From: Niebla homalea
Taxonomy: Eukaryota > Ascomycota > Lecanoromycetes > Lecanorales > Ramalinaceae
Length of the DNA: 64,000 nucleotides
Assembly: GCA_019925105.1 (NCBI GenBank)
Contig: JAHGAU010000006.1
Span: 1,860,001 to 1,924,000, forward strand
Direction: 5' to 3'
Shown: piece by piece, positions 1 through 11,199 of the stretch
How the letters are laid out: each line of letters starts with the position of its first letter
Position numbering within the stretch: position 1 is the first letter of the stretch
Made by a program: the position numbers and the translations under genes
The notes under the pieces: model-generated
What the model was told of the DNA's origin: nothing
The model's input: the letters and a program-made list of their open reading frames with translations, nothing else
The model's database searches: none

Positions 1-819
1 GAATGGTTTAATTTACTTTTTATTTATTATATATACCGGAAATTAAATAAACGCCGGATATAAATATAAATAAAGAAAATAAAACGTTATATATATTTTT
101 ATTTTTTATCTTTTATTTACGGAAACTAAATTAAAACTTATTATAAAAGTTAATACTTATAATTATTATTAAATATTATCTATAAAGTAAGGTATCCGGG
201 TAATTATTAAGTTTATAATATTTATTGGATTATTATTATAGTTTAATTTTATTATAAAGATAAATAAGGTCATTAAAGATTTTACGGAAAAGGCTTATTA
301 TTAATTAAAGAAGAAAAAAAGAATCGGAAACCGGTTATATTAATTATATAAATTAAAAAGTATCTTTTATAATTATACAAATATAATAATAAATACTTAT
401 TAAAAATCCTTAAAAAAGTTAACGGCGATAATAATATAAAAGGGGTATATATTAAATACGTAAATATTAATAAAAATATTTAAAGACATTACGTAAGGTT
501 AAAGTAATATAAACGTATAAAAGAATAGAAAAGCAATAAGTTTAAAAGTAGCCCCTATAAAGATACGGTTATAATATTATAAATTTTCTTAAGGGAGTTA
601 AAATATAAAAAATATATAAATAAATTATTACTTTTTAAACAGCTATTAATATCCTTTACCTTAAGGGATAAAGGGTAAAGGCCTAATAAATATCGGTTTT
701 TACCTTAACGTTATAAGTATCTGGTTTTTACGGTTATTAATAAGGTTAAAAGGCCGCGTATTAAGGAACGCCGGAATTAGCTTAACTAGATCCGTAGTAT
801 AAATCAATCAATCAATCAA
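1..819 (+). mobile_element. LINE L0, Tad1-like, 3' fragment
   Basis: This is the 3' end of a non-LTR retrotransposon that enters from the left edge. Seen: it matches the reverse complement of the 3' part of L1 (948 to about 1790), including the block with 'aaggacgccggaat'-like sequence just before the end, and finishes in an (AATC)n tail at 802-818. Stops fill all frames and the transitions relative to L1 look like RIP. It should hold the C-terminal part of ORF2 (RNase H side) and the 3' UTR. The 5' part and the target duplication lie outside the window. Family assignment is by similarity to L1-L3. Confidence 0.8.
802..818 (+). repeat. (AATC)n LINE tail of L0
   Basis: Four tetranucleotide units close L0. 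The same tail, in reverse complement, starts L1, L2 and L3, so it marks the 3' terminus of the family instead of a poly(A). Confidence 0.85.
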
Positions 820-947
820 GTATTATAGGTAATTTAAGTATAAATTCTTCGAGGACTATAGTAAAGCCTATAAATAGGGTTTTATCTTCGTTATTATCGC
901 CGTTACCGTTATCGACTTTAATATTACCGTTATTATATATATAATAT
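820..947. other. Spacer between tail-to-tail LINEs
   Basis: About 128 bp separates the 3' ends of L0 and L1. It matches nothing else I recognised in the window. Its right end, 935-947, is the 13-bp AT-rich string that recurs at 6726-6738 and is the likely target duplication of L1. No gene is visible. Confidence 0.6.
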
Positions 948-968
948 TGATTGATTGATTGATTGATT
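948..968 (-). repeat. Tetranucleotide tail of L1
   Basis: Five GATT units on the + strand (AATC on the element strand) mark the 3' end of L1. Confidence 0.85.
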
Positions 969-1049
969 TATATTACGGATCTAGTTAAACTAATTCCGGC
1001 GTTCCTTAATACTTGGCTATTTAACCTTATTAATAACCGTAAAAAACCC

Positions 1050-4000
1050 GATATCTATAAGGTTAAGAATAAAAACCGGTATTTACCCAGCCTTTATTTA
1101 CGTCTTAAGGGTTAAGAATATTTATAGCCATTTAGAAAATAAGAATTTATTTATACGCTTTTTCTAAGAAAACCTATAATATTACGATTAAATCCACTTA
1201 AAGGTTACCCTTAAACTTATTATTTTTCCGTTATTTTATAGATTTATTTAATATTAAAATTTCAGAATTCTAATTATATTATTAAATATTTTTACCGATA
1301 TATATATTATTATTATTTTATTTATATAATTTTATTAACCGATATAGTATTATTTTTTATACCGCCCCGGTATTTATAGCCCCTTTAACTTTTTATTAAA
1401 TATAGTTTTTTTACCGTTATTTTTTACCCCCGGGTTAATAATAAGGTTTCTTAATTAAATCTTTAATTATTTCCTTTATTTCTTTAATTAAATTAAATTA
1501 TAATAATAAACTTATAATTATTATAAATTTAATAGCCGCTTTAATACCCTTTTTATTAATAAGTATTTAACGATAATTATTAATCCTTACCTTTTTAATT
1601 AATCCCGGTTTAAGTTCTTTAAATAATAAATAAGAGATTAATATATATATAATATTTTACTTTTATTTTTTATATTTATAATTAACGTTAATCCGGTTAC
1701 CGGTATATATAATAAAAAAAAAGTAAATTAAGCCGTTTTTATTTATCTAGAGTTAAATTATTAATACGTTATTGCCTTTCTTTATAATCCCGTAACGCCG
1801 GAGATATTTATTAATAACCTTATTATTATTTAACGCCGGGTACCGTTACCCTTAAAAGATTAATTCTTTATATTTATATTAATACTTTATTTACCTTTTT
1901 ATGATTTATAGGGTAATTATTATTAATTTTACCCTTATGGTTTTTTTCTTTTTTACCACTTTTACTTTAAATAAGAATTTATATACTTTTACGTTAACTT
2001 CTTAAACGTAAATTAGGTCAACCTCTTTTTTAGTTTATTCTAATTTAACTTCCGTAAAAAAGATAAATACTATTTCTTTACGCTTTCTTATTTAAGGTTT
2101 TTTATAATTTTAATAAATACGTTTATTTCTTATTAACGTAATTAAATTTATACCTTTTTTAAGCTTTATTTAAGCAATTATTTAATTTAGGGCCAGCTTT
2201 ATCGATAATATAAAGACCTCGGATTTTAATACCGGGACGGGAGTCACTTTATATACTTTATTTATTATTCTTAAGTATCGGTTTTAAACCTTTTATAATT
2301 ATCGGACGGGCTTTTTCTTATATTTAAACGTATTTTTAAGTACGTATTAAATAGCTGTTACGTACGTTATTATAGGCTTTATAATTACTTAATAAACGGT
2401 TTTAATTTTCTATAAGGTAACTCCTTACGTTAATATTATAAAGTAAATAAGGCTCCTCTTTTATGAAATTATTTTCTTTTAAACCTTTTTTATATAATCC
2501 TTTTAATTTAATTTCTTATTAACATATAAATTAAGTATTTTAATACTGGCTTCCGGTTTTATTATTATATTATTTAAATTTATTATAACTATTATATTAT
2601 ATAGCTTTAAGTTTCTTATTATATAAATAAATTTATACTTATACGGGGCGAATTAAACCTTATATATCTTTATTTATTATAAGTAAATTTTATAGGTTTA
2701 TTTTAACTTTAAATAATTTATATAAGTAAATATATTATAAATTAAAAGGTAAATATTATTAATAAAACCCTTTATTTAAACTTTTTATTTTAACTTTATT
2801 AAATCTTTAATAAGCGGGCCGTTAAAGAATAGGAATAAGATTAAAAAGATAAATAACCTTTAAGGAATCCTTATTATTATAAACTTTATTATATTTATTT
2901 TCTGTTTTAAGTTAATTAACGTCGTTCGGTTATTTAAAAAACTTTTTATTTAATTTATAAGGAAAAATAAAACTTTTTTTTTCCGTAAATTATATAATAA
3001 CCTTTAATAATTTATTTTATTAAATATCTTTATAATATTTAAAGAAAGAAAATTTATAACGTATTTCTTTTTATAACCCTATATTATATATACGTTATCG
3101 ATTAAGCCTTTAAGAGCCGTCTCTATTAATTATTTTTTTTTTATTTTTATTTATTAATTAAAGAATAACTTATACTTTTTTACGTAATTACTTAAGATCT
3201 TTATAATTATCGTCTTTAAAGCTTTCTTTAACGTATAAAGGAGTACTATAGGTTTATATAATTTTACTTTTAAGTAATTTAACTTAACCGGCTTTTTAAA
3301 GATAATTATTTTAGCCTCCTTAAATTTATAAAAATAATATCCTATATTAAAATAAGCTTAAAATAAATGAATAAAAAACTTTTTAAATAATAACGTTATT
3401 ATAAATAAAAACCTATTTAATATACCGTTAAGTCCGGGGGCCTTATCCTTCTTTAATTTATTAATTACTTTAATTATTATCTTTTAAATTATTATTTTAT
3501 TTTTTATTATTAATTTAAAATATATTATATTATCGATATTTATTAAGTTAACTTTTAATAATAAAGGAAAGAACGCCTTTTTAAAAACCTTAATTTTACC
3601 GTCGAAAATATTTATTACCGTATTATTTAATTTTTTTAAGGGTAAAAACTTAAAAATAAATTTAAATTTCTTACTTTATTCTTTACCGTATTTTATTAAC
3701 TTTTAAATATTATAAAAGGAAACCGCCAAGTTATATATTATAGCCCGGAAATATATTTATTTAATTTTCCGGATAATTTTTTCCTTTTTTTTTAAGCTTT
3801 TTTTAACCGTTAAAGTATTTCTTAATTTTTATATTTAATAATTTATTTTATAAGTACTTTTACCTTTATAATTATTTTTATATATTCCTTATTTTAATAA
3901 GTTTTAACTCTTTAAGATAGCTTTATTATTAAAATTATAACGTTAATTACTTTATTTAAAGCCTTTATTACCCGCTTTATGAAATAATCGATTTATTCTT

Positions 4001-4870
4001 TATTATTAAGTTAAGGAAGCTCCGTTAATTAAAATATTATTTTTATTATTTTCATTAATATTTTAATTTCCTTAACCGTTTTTTACGTTTATTTAAACGG
4101 TAAAAATAGAATTATATTAATAAATTAATCTAAAATTATTTATATTAAAACGTAATTTAAACCGTATTTTAAATCCTTTTAAGGTCTATATATTATAATT
4201 GAATTAATAATATTTTCCGAGTTAAATATTAAATCGATTATAATCCTAAGTTTATAGTTTTTTTATATAATAGCCCCTTTTAACGTTAATAACGTAAAGT
4301 TAAATTATATAATAATTATTAATAACTCCTTAAATTTAATATAGTTAATTATATAATCGTCCTTATTTTATTAAACGTAATAAAGATTAAAGTCTTTTAT
4401 TAAAAGGTACTTATTAAATATAATTATAATATCCTTAAGTAATAAGATTATAAAATGTTTTTTCTTATTAATTAATAACGGATTATATATATTATAAATA
4501 TTTAAAATACCCTTAATATCCTTCTTTTATATAATCCGGAGTATATATAGGTTCCCTCCGTAATAAATAACGTTTTAATTATTTATATTTAACCTTTTAT
4601 TAATAAAGAAATATATCCGCGTTATTTTATTACCCTTAAAGGTTAAGTAAAAATTATTTCCCGGGTTAATTAAAAAATAAATATACGGATTATATAATAG
4701 TTTTTATATCGTTATAATATTAATATCCTTTACTTCTTTAAATTTAAATATTAATATTACGGTTTTAATTATTTCCTTATGTACGTTATATTATATTATC
4801 CTTAAAAGCGTAAATATATTAAATATTAATATTTATCGGGCTTTTTTTATTAACTTTTATTTATATAAAT
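1050..4870 (-). pseudogene. LINE L1 ORF2 (endonuclease / reverse transcriptase), broken
   Basis: Remains of the LINE polymerase, which in intact relatives nicks target DNA and copies the RNA at the nick. Near 2741-2779 the minus-strand translation reads KGFINNIYLL, the RIP-damaged form of the GFVDDxNLL active-site box (both catalytic aspartates now Asn). About 100 bp further along the element a FAPxKYxxI-like stretch follows, as in fungal Tad1-like RTs. A segment like the GIPQGSPLSPIL motif lies at about 2800-2880. The endonuclease end lies toward 4300-4870 by comparison with L2. Many TAA/TAG codons interrupt the frame, so the ends given are approximate and no product is expected. Confidence 0.75.
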
Positions 4871-4959
4871 AGTCTTTTTTAAGGTTAAACGTTATTTATT
4901 TTAATCTTTTTATTATAATAATAATCCTGGTTAAACGGCCGGCTTTAAGGGTTAATATC

Positions 4960-6712
4960 GTTATAAGTTTCCTTTTTTTATATTATTAATTATTACGTTT
5001 TATTTTTGCCCGTTTAATAAACTCCGTTTATATCTTAAGATTATTTTTAATTACTTTACCGGTTTAAATTTATATAAATTATAATATTAAATTTTAACCG
5101 TTATTTTAATCTTTTTACGTTAAATTTCCTTTATTTTTACTATATATTATAAGTTTTACGTTAAGTAATTATTATTATTATATACCGCGTATTTTAACGC
5201 GTTTTTTATTAGGCTTTTTATTATTAAGTTAACGTATTTATACGTATTATACTTTTTAATATATATTACGTATTTTATATTATTAAGGTACCTTATAATA
5301 ATATACCCGTACCCTTAATATTTAAAGTATTAATAGATATCTATTATTTAATCTTAATTTTTTATTAATTTAAAAGATTTACCCTTTATTACCCTTTTAT
5401 TAAGGATATTATTATATATTTTTATTAATATTATACTTAAAATAATTATAGAATATTTCTTTATATAATTAAAGGCGTTTAACCTTTTTATTATAAAAAG
5501 GAAATTATAATTAATAATCTTTAACTTAAAGTAAAAGACTATATTCTCCTTTTTTATCCGTTTTAAAGTAACTTCCTTTTTTTCTCTTATAAATCTTATT
5601 AAATATATTTTATCTACCGCGATAGCGAAGGATTACTTTAATACCTTTACCGTTTTATATCTTTTTTTACCGGTTTATCCCTTTAATTTTTTTAGTTTTT
5701 CCTTCGCCTTTAATAAGGTTATATTAAGGAAAATATTTTTATTTTATAATTTATATATTATAATAATTTATTTTATTAATAATTCTTTTATTACCTTAAA
5801 CGTTTTTATTAATTATAATAGGTTCATTTTTACCGCTATATTCCTCTTTTTTTTACCCGATAATTATATAATTATTATTTTTATTTTCCTTAATATTATT
5901 ATTTTCTTTTCCGTTTTTATTTTTTTTATTATTAATACCGGCGCCGTCTTTATAGCTTTTATTATTTAGCTTATTTCCGCTCCTTTCCTTAAAGTTTCCC
6001 CTATTATTCTTTTACTTTATATATATCCTTTCTGTCTTATTTCGCCTTTATCCGCCAACGCTTTTATTATTGCCTTTTAAGCTCCGTATAGCCTTTTTAA
6101 CTCCCTTAAACCTTTCCCTATATTTATATAAAAGTTTTTTACTCCCTATAACTTAATTTATAATATCGGTTAAATTTTTAACGTAATATCTTTCTATATA
6201 ATTATAAAAAGGCTTTTTAATACTTTTACCGCTTCCTTTTTTTTTACTTTTCCCTTATATATTTAATAATTATTTCTTTTTATAATTTATTTTTATTTAT
6301 TTAATATTTCCTTATTTTTACTTAATTCTTTCTTAATTTATATATACTTAATAAGGCCTTTTACGCCTCCATTTACCCTTTATTTATCCCCGTATACCGT
6401 CCTTATCCCCTCCGCCTTTTATTTATTACCCTTTATAATAATATTTTTACGTATTATATACGTCCCTTTACGCGTATCTTATTAATTATAAACTCTTTAT
6501 TCGATTTAAAGTTTTTCTATTTTATATTTATTACGTCGTTTATATAATTTATTATTATTCCTATTAATTTAAGCCGCTTACCCTTCCTCTTCCTTTATTT
6601 TTACTATTATTCCGCTTCCGCTTATCGCATTTAAAGTATTATCCTTACTATTACTTAAGCTATACATACGTATATCGTTTCTAACCTCTAGGGTCCCGTT
6701 GTTCGTCGCCAT
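4960..6712 (-). pseudogene. LINE L1 ORF1 (Gag-like), broken
   Basis: First ORF of L1. The start is set by an ATG at 6712 (minus strand) opening with MATNNGTLEV; L2 has the same start (MATNKGTLE) at 19741. Similarity between the two copies ends within a few bases upstream of this ATG, which makes it the likely true start. In this clade ORF1 encodes an RNA-binding protein with C-terminal zinc knuckles. The knuckles are not clear here because RIP has removed most Cys and His codons. The downstream end is inferred from where the endonuclease part of ORF2 begins. Confidence 0.6.
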
Positions 6713-6738
6713 TTCTCCTTAAGATATATATATAATAT

Positions 6739-7521
6739 ACTTACTCCTCTTTCTTAACGTATTAATTAGGTCCTCCCTTCCAAGGATAAAAGTTTAATTT
6801 ATATTTCTCCTTCTTTTTAAAGTTATAATATAAGTAAAATTTCTAGGTATCTTATTAACGATTTAAATTATTAAATAAACGGTTTATTAATAAGTATATA
6901 TATAGTCTATATATATTAAATTAATTATATTTAACCTCGTTAATTTATTGAATAAGGTCCGTAATTATTAAGGTAATTATGGATATAAAAAGCTACGTCC
7001 GAAGGTAAACGTTAAGGTAATTATACGTAGTTATTACTTGGCCGGCTTTAGCTAAAAGGCTTATAATATATTTATTAAGAATAATGATTTTTTAAATATA
7101 CTCCTTAGGGTTTTTATGGGCACGGATATTATCAATGGTATAATGGAGTAATTTAAGCTTTTAAAAAGTTATTATAAGTAATTCCCTGAATTTCTTCTTG
7201 AACTTAATGATTTAAAGATTAAACCCTATGTATATCCCAACCCTATTGATTTTATTCAATTTATTTATATATTAATTCTTAGCTTTATTTTATAAATATT
7301 AATTAATATACCGTGGATCAATTTCCTTAATACTAAGACGTTAAGTAAAAAAGAAAACGTTACGATAGATTCTTAAGTTATTTATATATATTACCGGCTT
7401 AATACTATTATTATCGGGATTAAAGAAACCAATATCTTTAAACCTGAATTTAGGTATATCTGCCCTGGATACTGTAGCTATAAATACGTTTTAAATTAAA
7501 GTTAAAAAAGCTTGGAATTAC
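6739..7521. other. Weakly mutated interval between L1 and D1
   Basis: About 780 bp with no terminal repeat of its own. TpG and CpA are visibly more common than in the neighbouring elements (for example around 7110-7240 and 7440-7500), so RIP has touched it less. One plus-strand frame at about 7404-7475 reads GIKETNIFKPEF then ICPGY, loosely like the QET box of a LINE endonuclease, but it is too short to assign. No complete gene is visible. It may be low-copy sequence or the remnant of a different element, and it is the target into which D1 inserted. Confidence 0.45.
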
Positions 7522-7526
7522 TTTTT

Positions 7527-7847
7527 TGTTAGACTGACTCCGCTGGCGGTACGCCGGCGGGACTAGTAAAGGTAGGTGTAGAAGACGTAACGTTACGGTC
7601 TGGATACTTAGGTACCACTTTAATAAGTAAATTGGTAATAAGATTAATTGTTAAGGAACTTAAAAAGAACTGGGGCATAACCTTTACTTAAGGTAAAGAT
7701 AATGATTACCCCGCTTTACGCCTATTAAGCTACGGCTTATAAATAACGTATATTAAGGCCCTTTATTAAGGCTTAACGGCCTACCTTAACGTAATAGTAT
7801 AACGTATTATTATAACGCCGGCGCAGAGATAACGCTAGCTATTAATA
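7527..7847 (-). repeat. D1 3' LTR (left)
   Basis: 321 bp, beginning TGTTAGACTGACTCCGCTGG on the + strand. The outer (left) third keeps TG and CA dinucleotides. The inner (right) end is converted, ending ATTAATA where the other LTR has GCTAACA. The LTR contains promoter and terminator functions in living relatives; no specific box is claimed. Confidence 0.9.
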
Positions 7848-7861
7848 ATTATCTCCCCCTT
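7848..7861 (-). other. Polypurine tract of D1
   Basis: The + strand reads ATTATCTCCCCCTT right after the left LTR, which is a purine run on the element strand. This is the expected primer site for plus-strand DNA synthesis and fixes the element's orientation as minus. Confidence 0.7.
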
Positions 7862-8854
7862 TATACGTTAATTTTTAAGGTATAAAAAGATATATCTAAG
7901 AAGCTAATATAGAGCCGGTTAAGTATAAGGCTTATTAAAAACTTATTATTAAACTTAATAAAAAAAAAGTAAAAGAAAAAAAGTCCTTAAGTATATATAT
8001 AAATATAATAATATTTATCCAATAATAATATAATCAGGATATATTATATTAATATGTAATTAACGTAACTTATAAAGTTTATTAAAAACCCCTTTATAAA
8101 ACTTAATAAGAAAAGGTAAATAAAAAAAGAATTTTTATAGTATTAATTAATAATTACTTAAGGCTTTATTATTAATTTATTACGTTATAATAAAGGTACG
8201 CGTTATTATAAAAACGGCGCGTAATTATAATAAGGCCTTTATTTTATTTTAAACTTTTTTTTTCTTTTTAATAATTTTAATCGTTTTTATAAGTATAATA
8301 TATTAAGGGTCTATATAAGTATTTATAAGTTAATATACGTATAATTATATACCCTTATTATCCATATTATTATTATAATAAATAACGTTAACGTTACGTA
8401 AGTATTTTATTTATATTAATAATCCGCTTATTTTTATTTATTAATAAAATATATAAGTTTATTTTAATCTTTAAGTAATATAACGTATATATAATAACGT
8501 TTTATTAATATAAATATAAATATAATATTAATAATATATATAATAATACCTTATTTAATTTACTTTTTATAGGATAAACTTTTATATTAATAAAACTTTT
8601 TACTTCATTATAAATATTATAATAAACGATACTTTTCCCGATACCTTTTTATAAGTATCCTTAATGCCGTTAAACCGTTATTACTTTAATATATATATAG
8701 TTCCCGGATTATTTATAACTTTAAGTAATTTAATAAATATATAAATATCGGTTAATCGGTATACGGTTTATTAAGCCGTAAGCTTAATATATATAAAAGC
8801 GTAATAAAATCCTTTAAAATTTTAAAGTTTTCCGGTTAAATATTAATTAAACGT
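7848..8854 (-). pseudogene. D1 segment: 3' untranslated / post-integrase region
   Basis: About 1 kb of D1 between its 3' LTR and the hAT insertion. It is colinear with D2 from about 53190 to 54100; both have the block 'aaggcttattaaaaac' followed by the same A-rich stretch. No pol domain is visible in it. It may hold the N-terminal part of the antisense frame described at 22470-22860. The final eight bases (8847-8854, TTAAACGT) are the left copy of the hAT target duplication. Confidence 0.65.
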
Positions 8855-9003
8855 TACTCCCCCAACCGGTACGGGATTAATACCGCGGGAAAGGTACGGT
8901 ATAGGTACGGGACCGGTACGGGAAAGGGAAAAGGTATCCTTATCCCGTACCGGTAATAAACGGTATGGGACGGTACGGTACCGGGAAATACCAAGATACC
9001 GGT
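8855..9003 (+). repeat. Left terminal inverted repeat of hAT
   Basis: GC-rich against its surroundings and little affected by RIP. It is packed with variants of GGTACGG in both orientations and ends with 'gggaaataccaag' before the AT-rich interior. Its reverse complement matches 22134-22283. Arrays of short subterminal motifs are typical transposase-binding regions in hAT elements. Confidence 0.85.
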
Positions 9004-9949
9004 AACGGATAAAATAAGTATTCTTCCTATTAAGGGATATAATTATAATAATTAATATAAAAATAATTATAAAGGTCTTAAGGAAATATAATTATACTAT
9101 TAAAACTATAATTAATCTACCTTTCTATATTTAAATAATATTTACGTATCTTATTATAGTTATTATTATTAAGTTTTAAATTAATTAAAATACTTCGTAT
9201 ATTTTTATTAACCTTAATTATAATTAAAGAGGCTTAATAATAATAATAATAATAATTTCCTTTATTTTATTCTTAAGCTTAAAGGTATATAATGCTTCGG
9301 CCGTTAAAAAAGTTAAATTCTTAAAATTTATTTAAATAATTATCCGCTTATTAATCCGTAAAGTTATAGATTAATTTAATTATTAATTAACTTTAATTTA
9401 CGTTAAGGGTTTTCTTTATATATTTATAAAAGACTTTTTAAGTTTTTTAAATCGTTATTATTATCGTTAATATTATTATTATTATCTTCGTTATTAATAT
9501 ACGTTATTATTATATTAATATTATACTTTCGTTTCTTTTAATTTTTATCCTTTTAATCCTTAAAGTCCTCGTTATTAACTTTTAAATCCTCGTATATTTA
9601 ACTTAACTAATTTTCTTTTTACTTATAATAATAAATTAATATTTTTATTTAAAAAGTTATAAAGTAAAAGTATTTTTAATAACTATAATATCGTTTAATA
9701 ATAAAGAAATAATATTTATAGTTAACTTTAATAAAAGTACTATAAAGAATGTCCCCGGTTACTTATAATAGAATTAATAATTTATAAAATAATTACTTTT
9801 ATTAAGTTAAGATTTTATTTTTATAATCTTAAAATAGCGTTATTATAAATTAACGACTTAAATAAGTATAAAGATTAATATAAACTTATTGTACGTTATA
9901 TATTATTCCAATTTATTATTAACGGGGTCGTTAAACGTATTATTTTTAT

Positions 9950-11160
9950 TTAAGAATAAATTTAAGTCCTTTATTACGTAAGGCTATTTATTTAAGTTTT
10001 AATTAATTAATAAGTTAAAATTAAAAATTACTTAATACGTATTAAAAATTTCTTAAAGCGCGCCTTAATAAATATTAACTTAAAGGGTTTTATTTTATTT
10101 AATATATTAATCGTTAATCCTAAAGATCTTATCGGTACTTAAAGGGTATATAAGTATTATTTATTTATATAGGTTATTAATAAAGCTTTACGTTTTATTA
10201 TAATATTTAAATAATTTAATATATATGTTTTTTAAACTTTATATAAGCTTTTTCTTTTAATAAACTTACTTATAATATAAACGTTTTTTCTATTTTTCAA
10301 TATAATTAAAAAGCTTATTGTAAACTTTAAAGATCAAATAAATCGTTAACGTTTTAATAATGCTTATTAATTTAATAACTTAATAGAATAACTAAGTAAG
10401 CTTTATTAAATATCCTATATAACTTTATTCTAGCTTAATAAGCTTTAAAATTTAATTAATCCCTTTATTTCTTTAAAGAATTAATCGATATCTTTACGGA
10501 ATAATAATACGTATGTTATTATATAAAAGGATAAGTTTTAATAAGTATTTACGTTCTAAAAGAGTTTTAATAATATTTTTTTACGCTTTTTACTTATAGT
10601 TATTATTAAAGGTACTATAGATACTTAAGTATTTAATCTTTTTTATTAAATTTAAGTAAAAGCTTTTTTATATTTATTATTTATATTTATATATATTACC
10701 GTTTTCCGAATCTAGAATAAGTTAAATTAATATAATAATTATTATAAATCGATTTTATTTTTATAAGTATTTTAAAAATATTTATGCCCTTATTTATTAT
10801 TTCCTTAACTTTAAGTTAATAATCTTATCGACATTTAATATTATTATTTTAAGGATTAACCTTAAAGTAAATTAAAAAGGCTTTAAGTAAAAACTGGATA
10901 ATATATATTAAGTATAATAAATACTTTACTTTATATTACGTTAAAGCTTATTTTAACGCCGATATTTCCTTTTTAATAACGTTTATAAGAGTTCTTTACC
11001 GTAAATCAGCCTCTTAACGTAATATAACTATTATAGTATTGATATTACTTATATTATTAATTATAACGGCTATAATACGATCCTTTAAGTTATACTTTAT
11101 ATTTATTTTACTTATAATAGACGTAAACTAATTATTATTATAAGTACCTTTAACGTATTT
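9950..11160 (-). pseudogene. hAT transposase, broken
   Basis: Remains of the transposase. On the minus strand, 11040-11140 reads TSIISKINIKYNLKDRIIAV, matching the hAT segment after the first catalytic Asp (WTS...HFID.dw.L....L). Around 10150-10330 it reads YNKLFNYIEK, then KYYNKT, then FINNLY, matching the conserved hAT stretch before the alpha-helical insertion's end (..LEKW.KRL....KL.KYY.KT....YAIATIL.P). Frequent stops and lost Trp codons show RIP. The BED zinc finger at the N terminus and the C-terminal dimerisation domain were not identified with confidence, so both ends are approximate. Confidence 0.62.
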
Positions 11161-11199
11161 AAAGCCGATTAAAGTATTATAATAATCTTAATTAAGGTT

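Larger units (their letters stand above)
948..6725 (-). mobile_element. LINE L1, Tad1-like, near full length, RIP-inactivated
   Basis: A non-LTR retrotransposon of about 5.8 kb on the minus strand. Its 3' end is at the left with a (GATT)n/(AATC)n tail (948-968) and its 5' end lies near the ORF1 start codon at 6712. A 13-bp AT-rich repeat at 935-947 and 6726-6738 fits a target-site duplication, although it is low in complexity. ORF1 and a long ORF2 with endonuclease and reverse-transcriptase segments can be traced but are full of stops. The order ORF1 then EN-RT-RNase H is that of the Tad1/I-like clade in ascomycetes. L3 (59603 onward) is the closer relative; L2 is more diverged. Confidence 0.88.

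Noticed and set aside
802..968. CRISPR-like or satellite repeats at the tetranucleotide runs
   Set aside because: These are short LINE 3' tails, one per element, not arrays.
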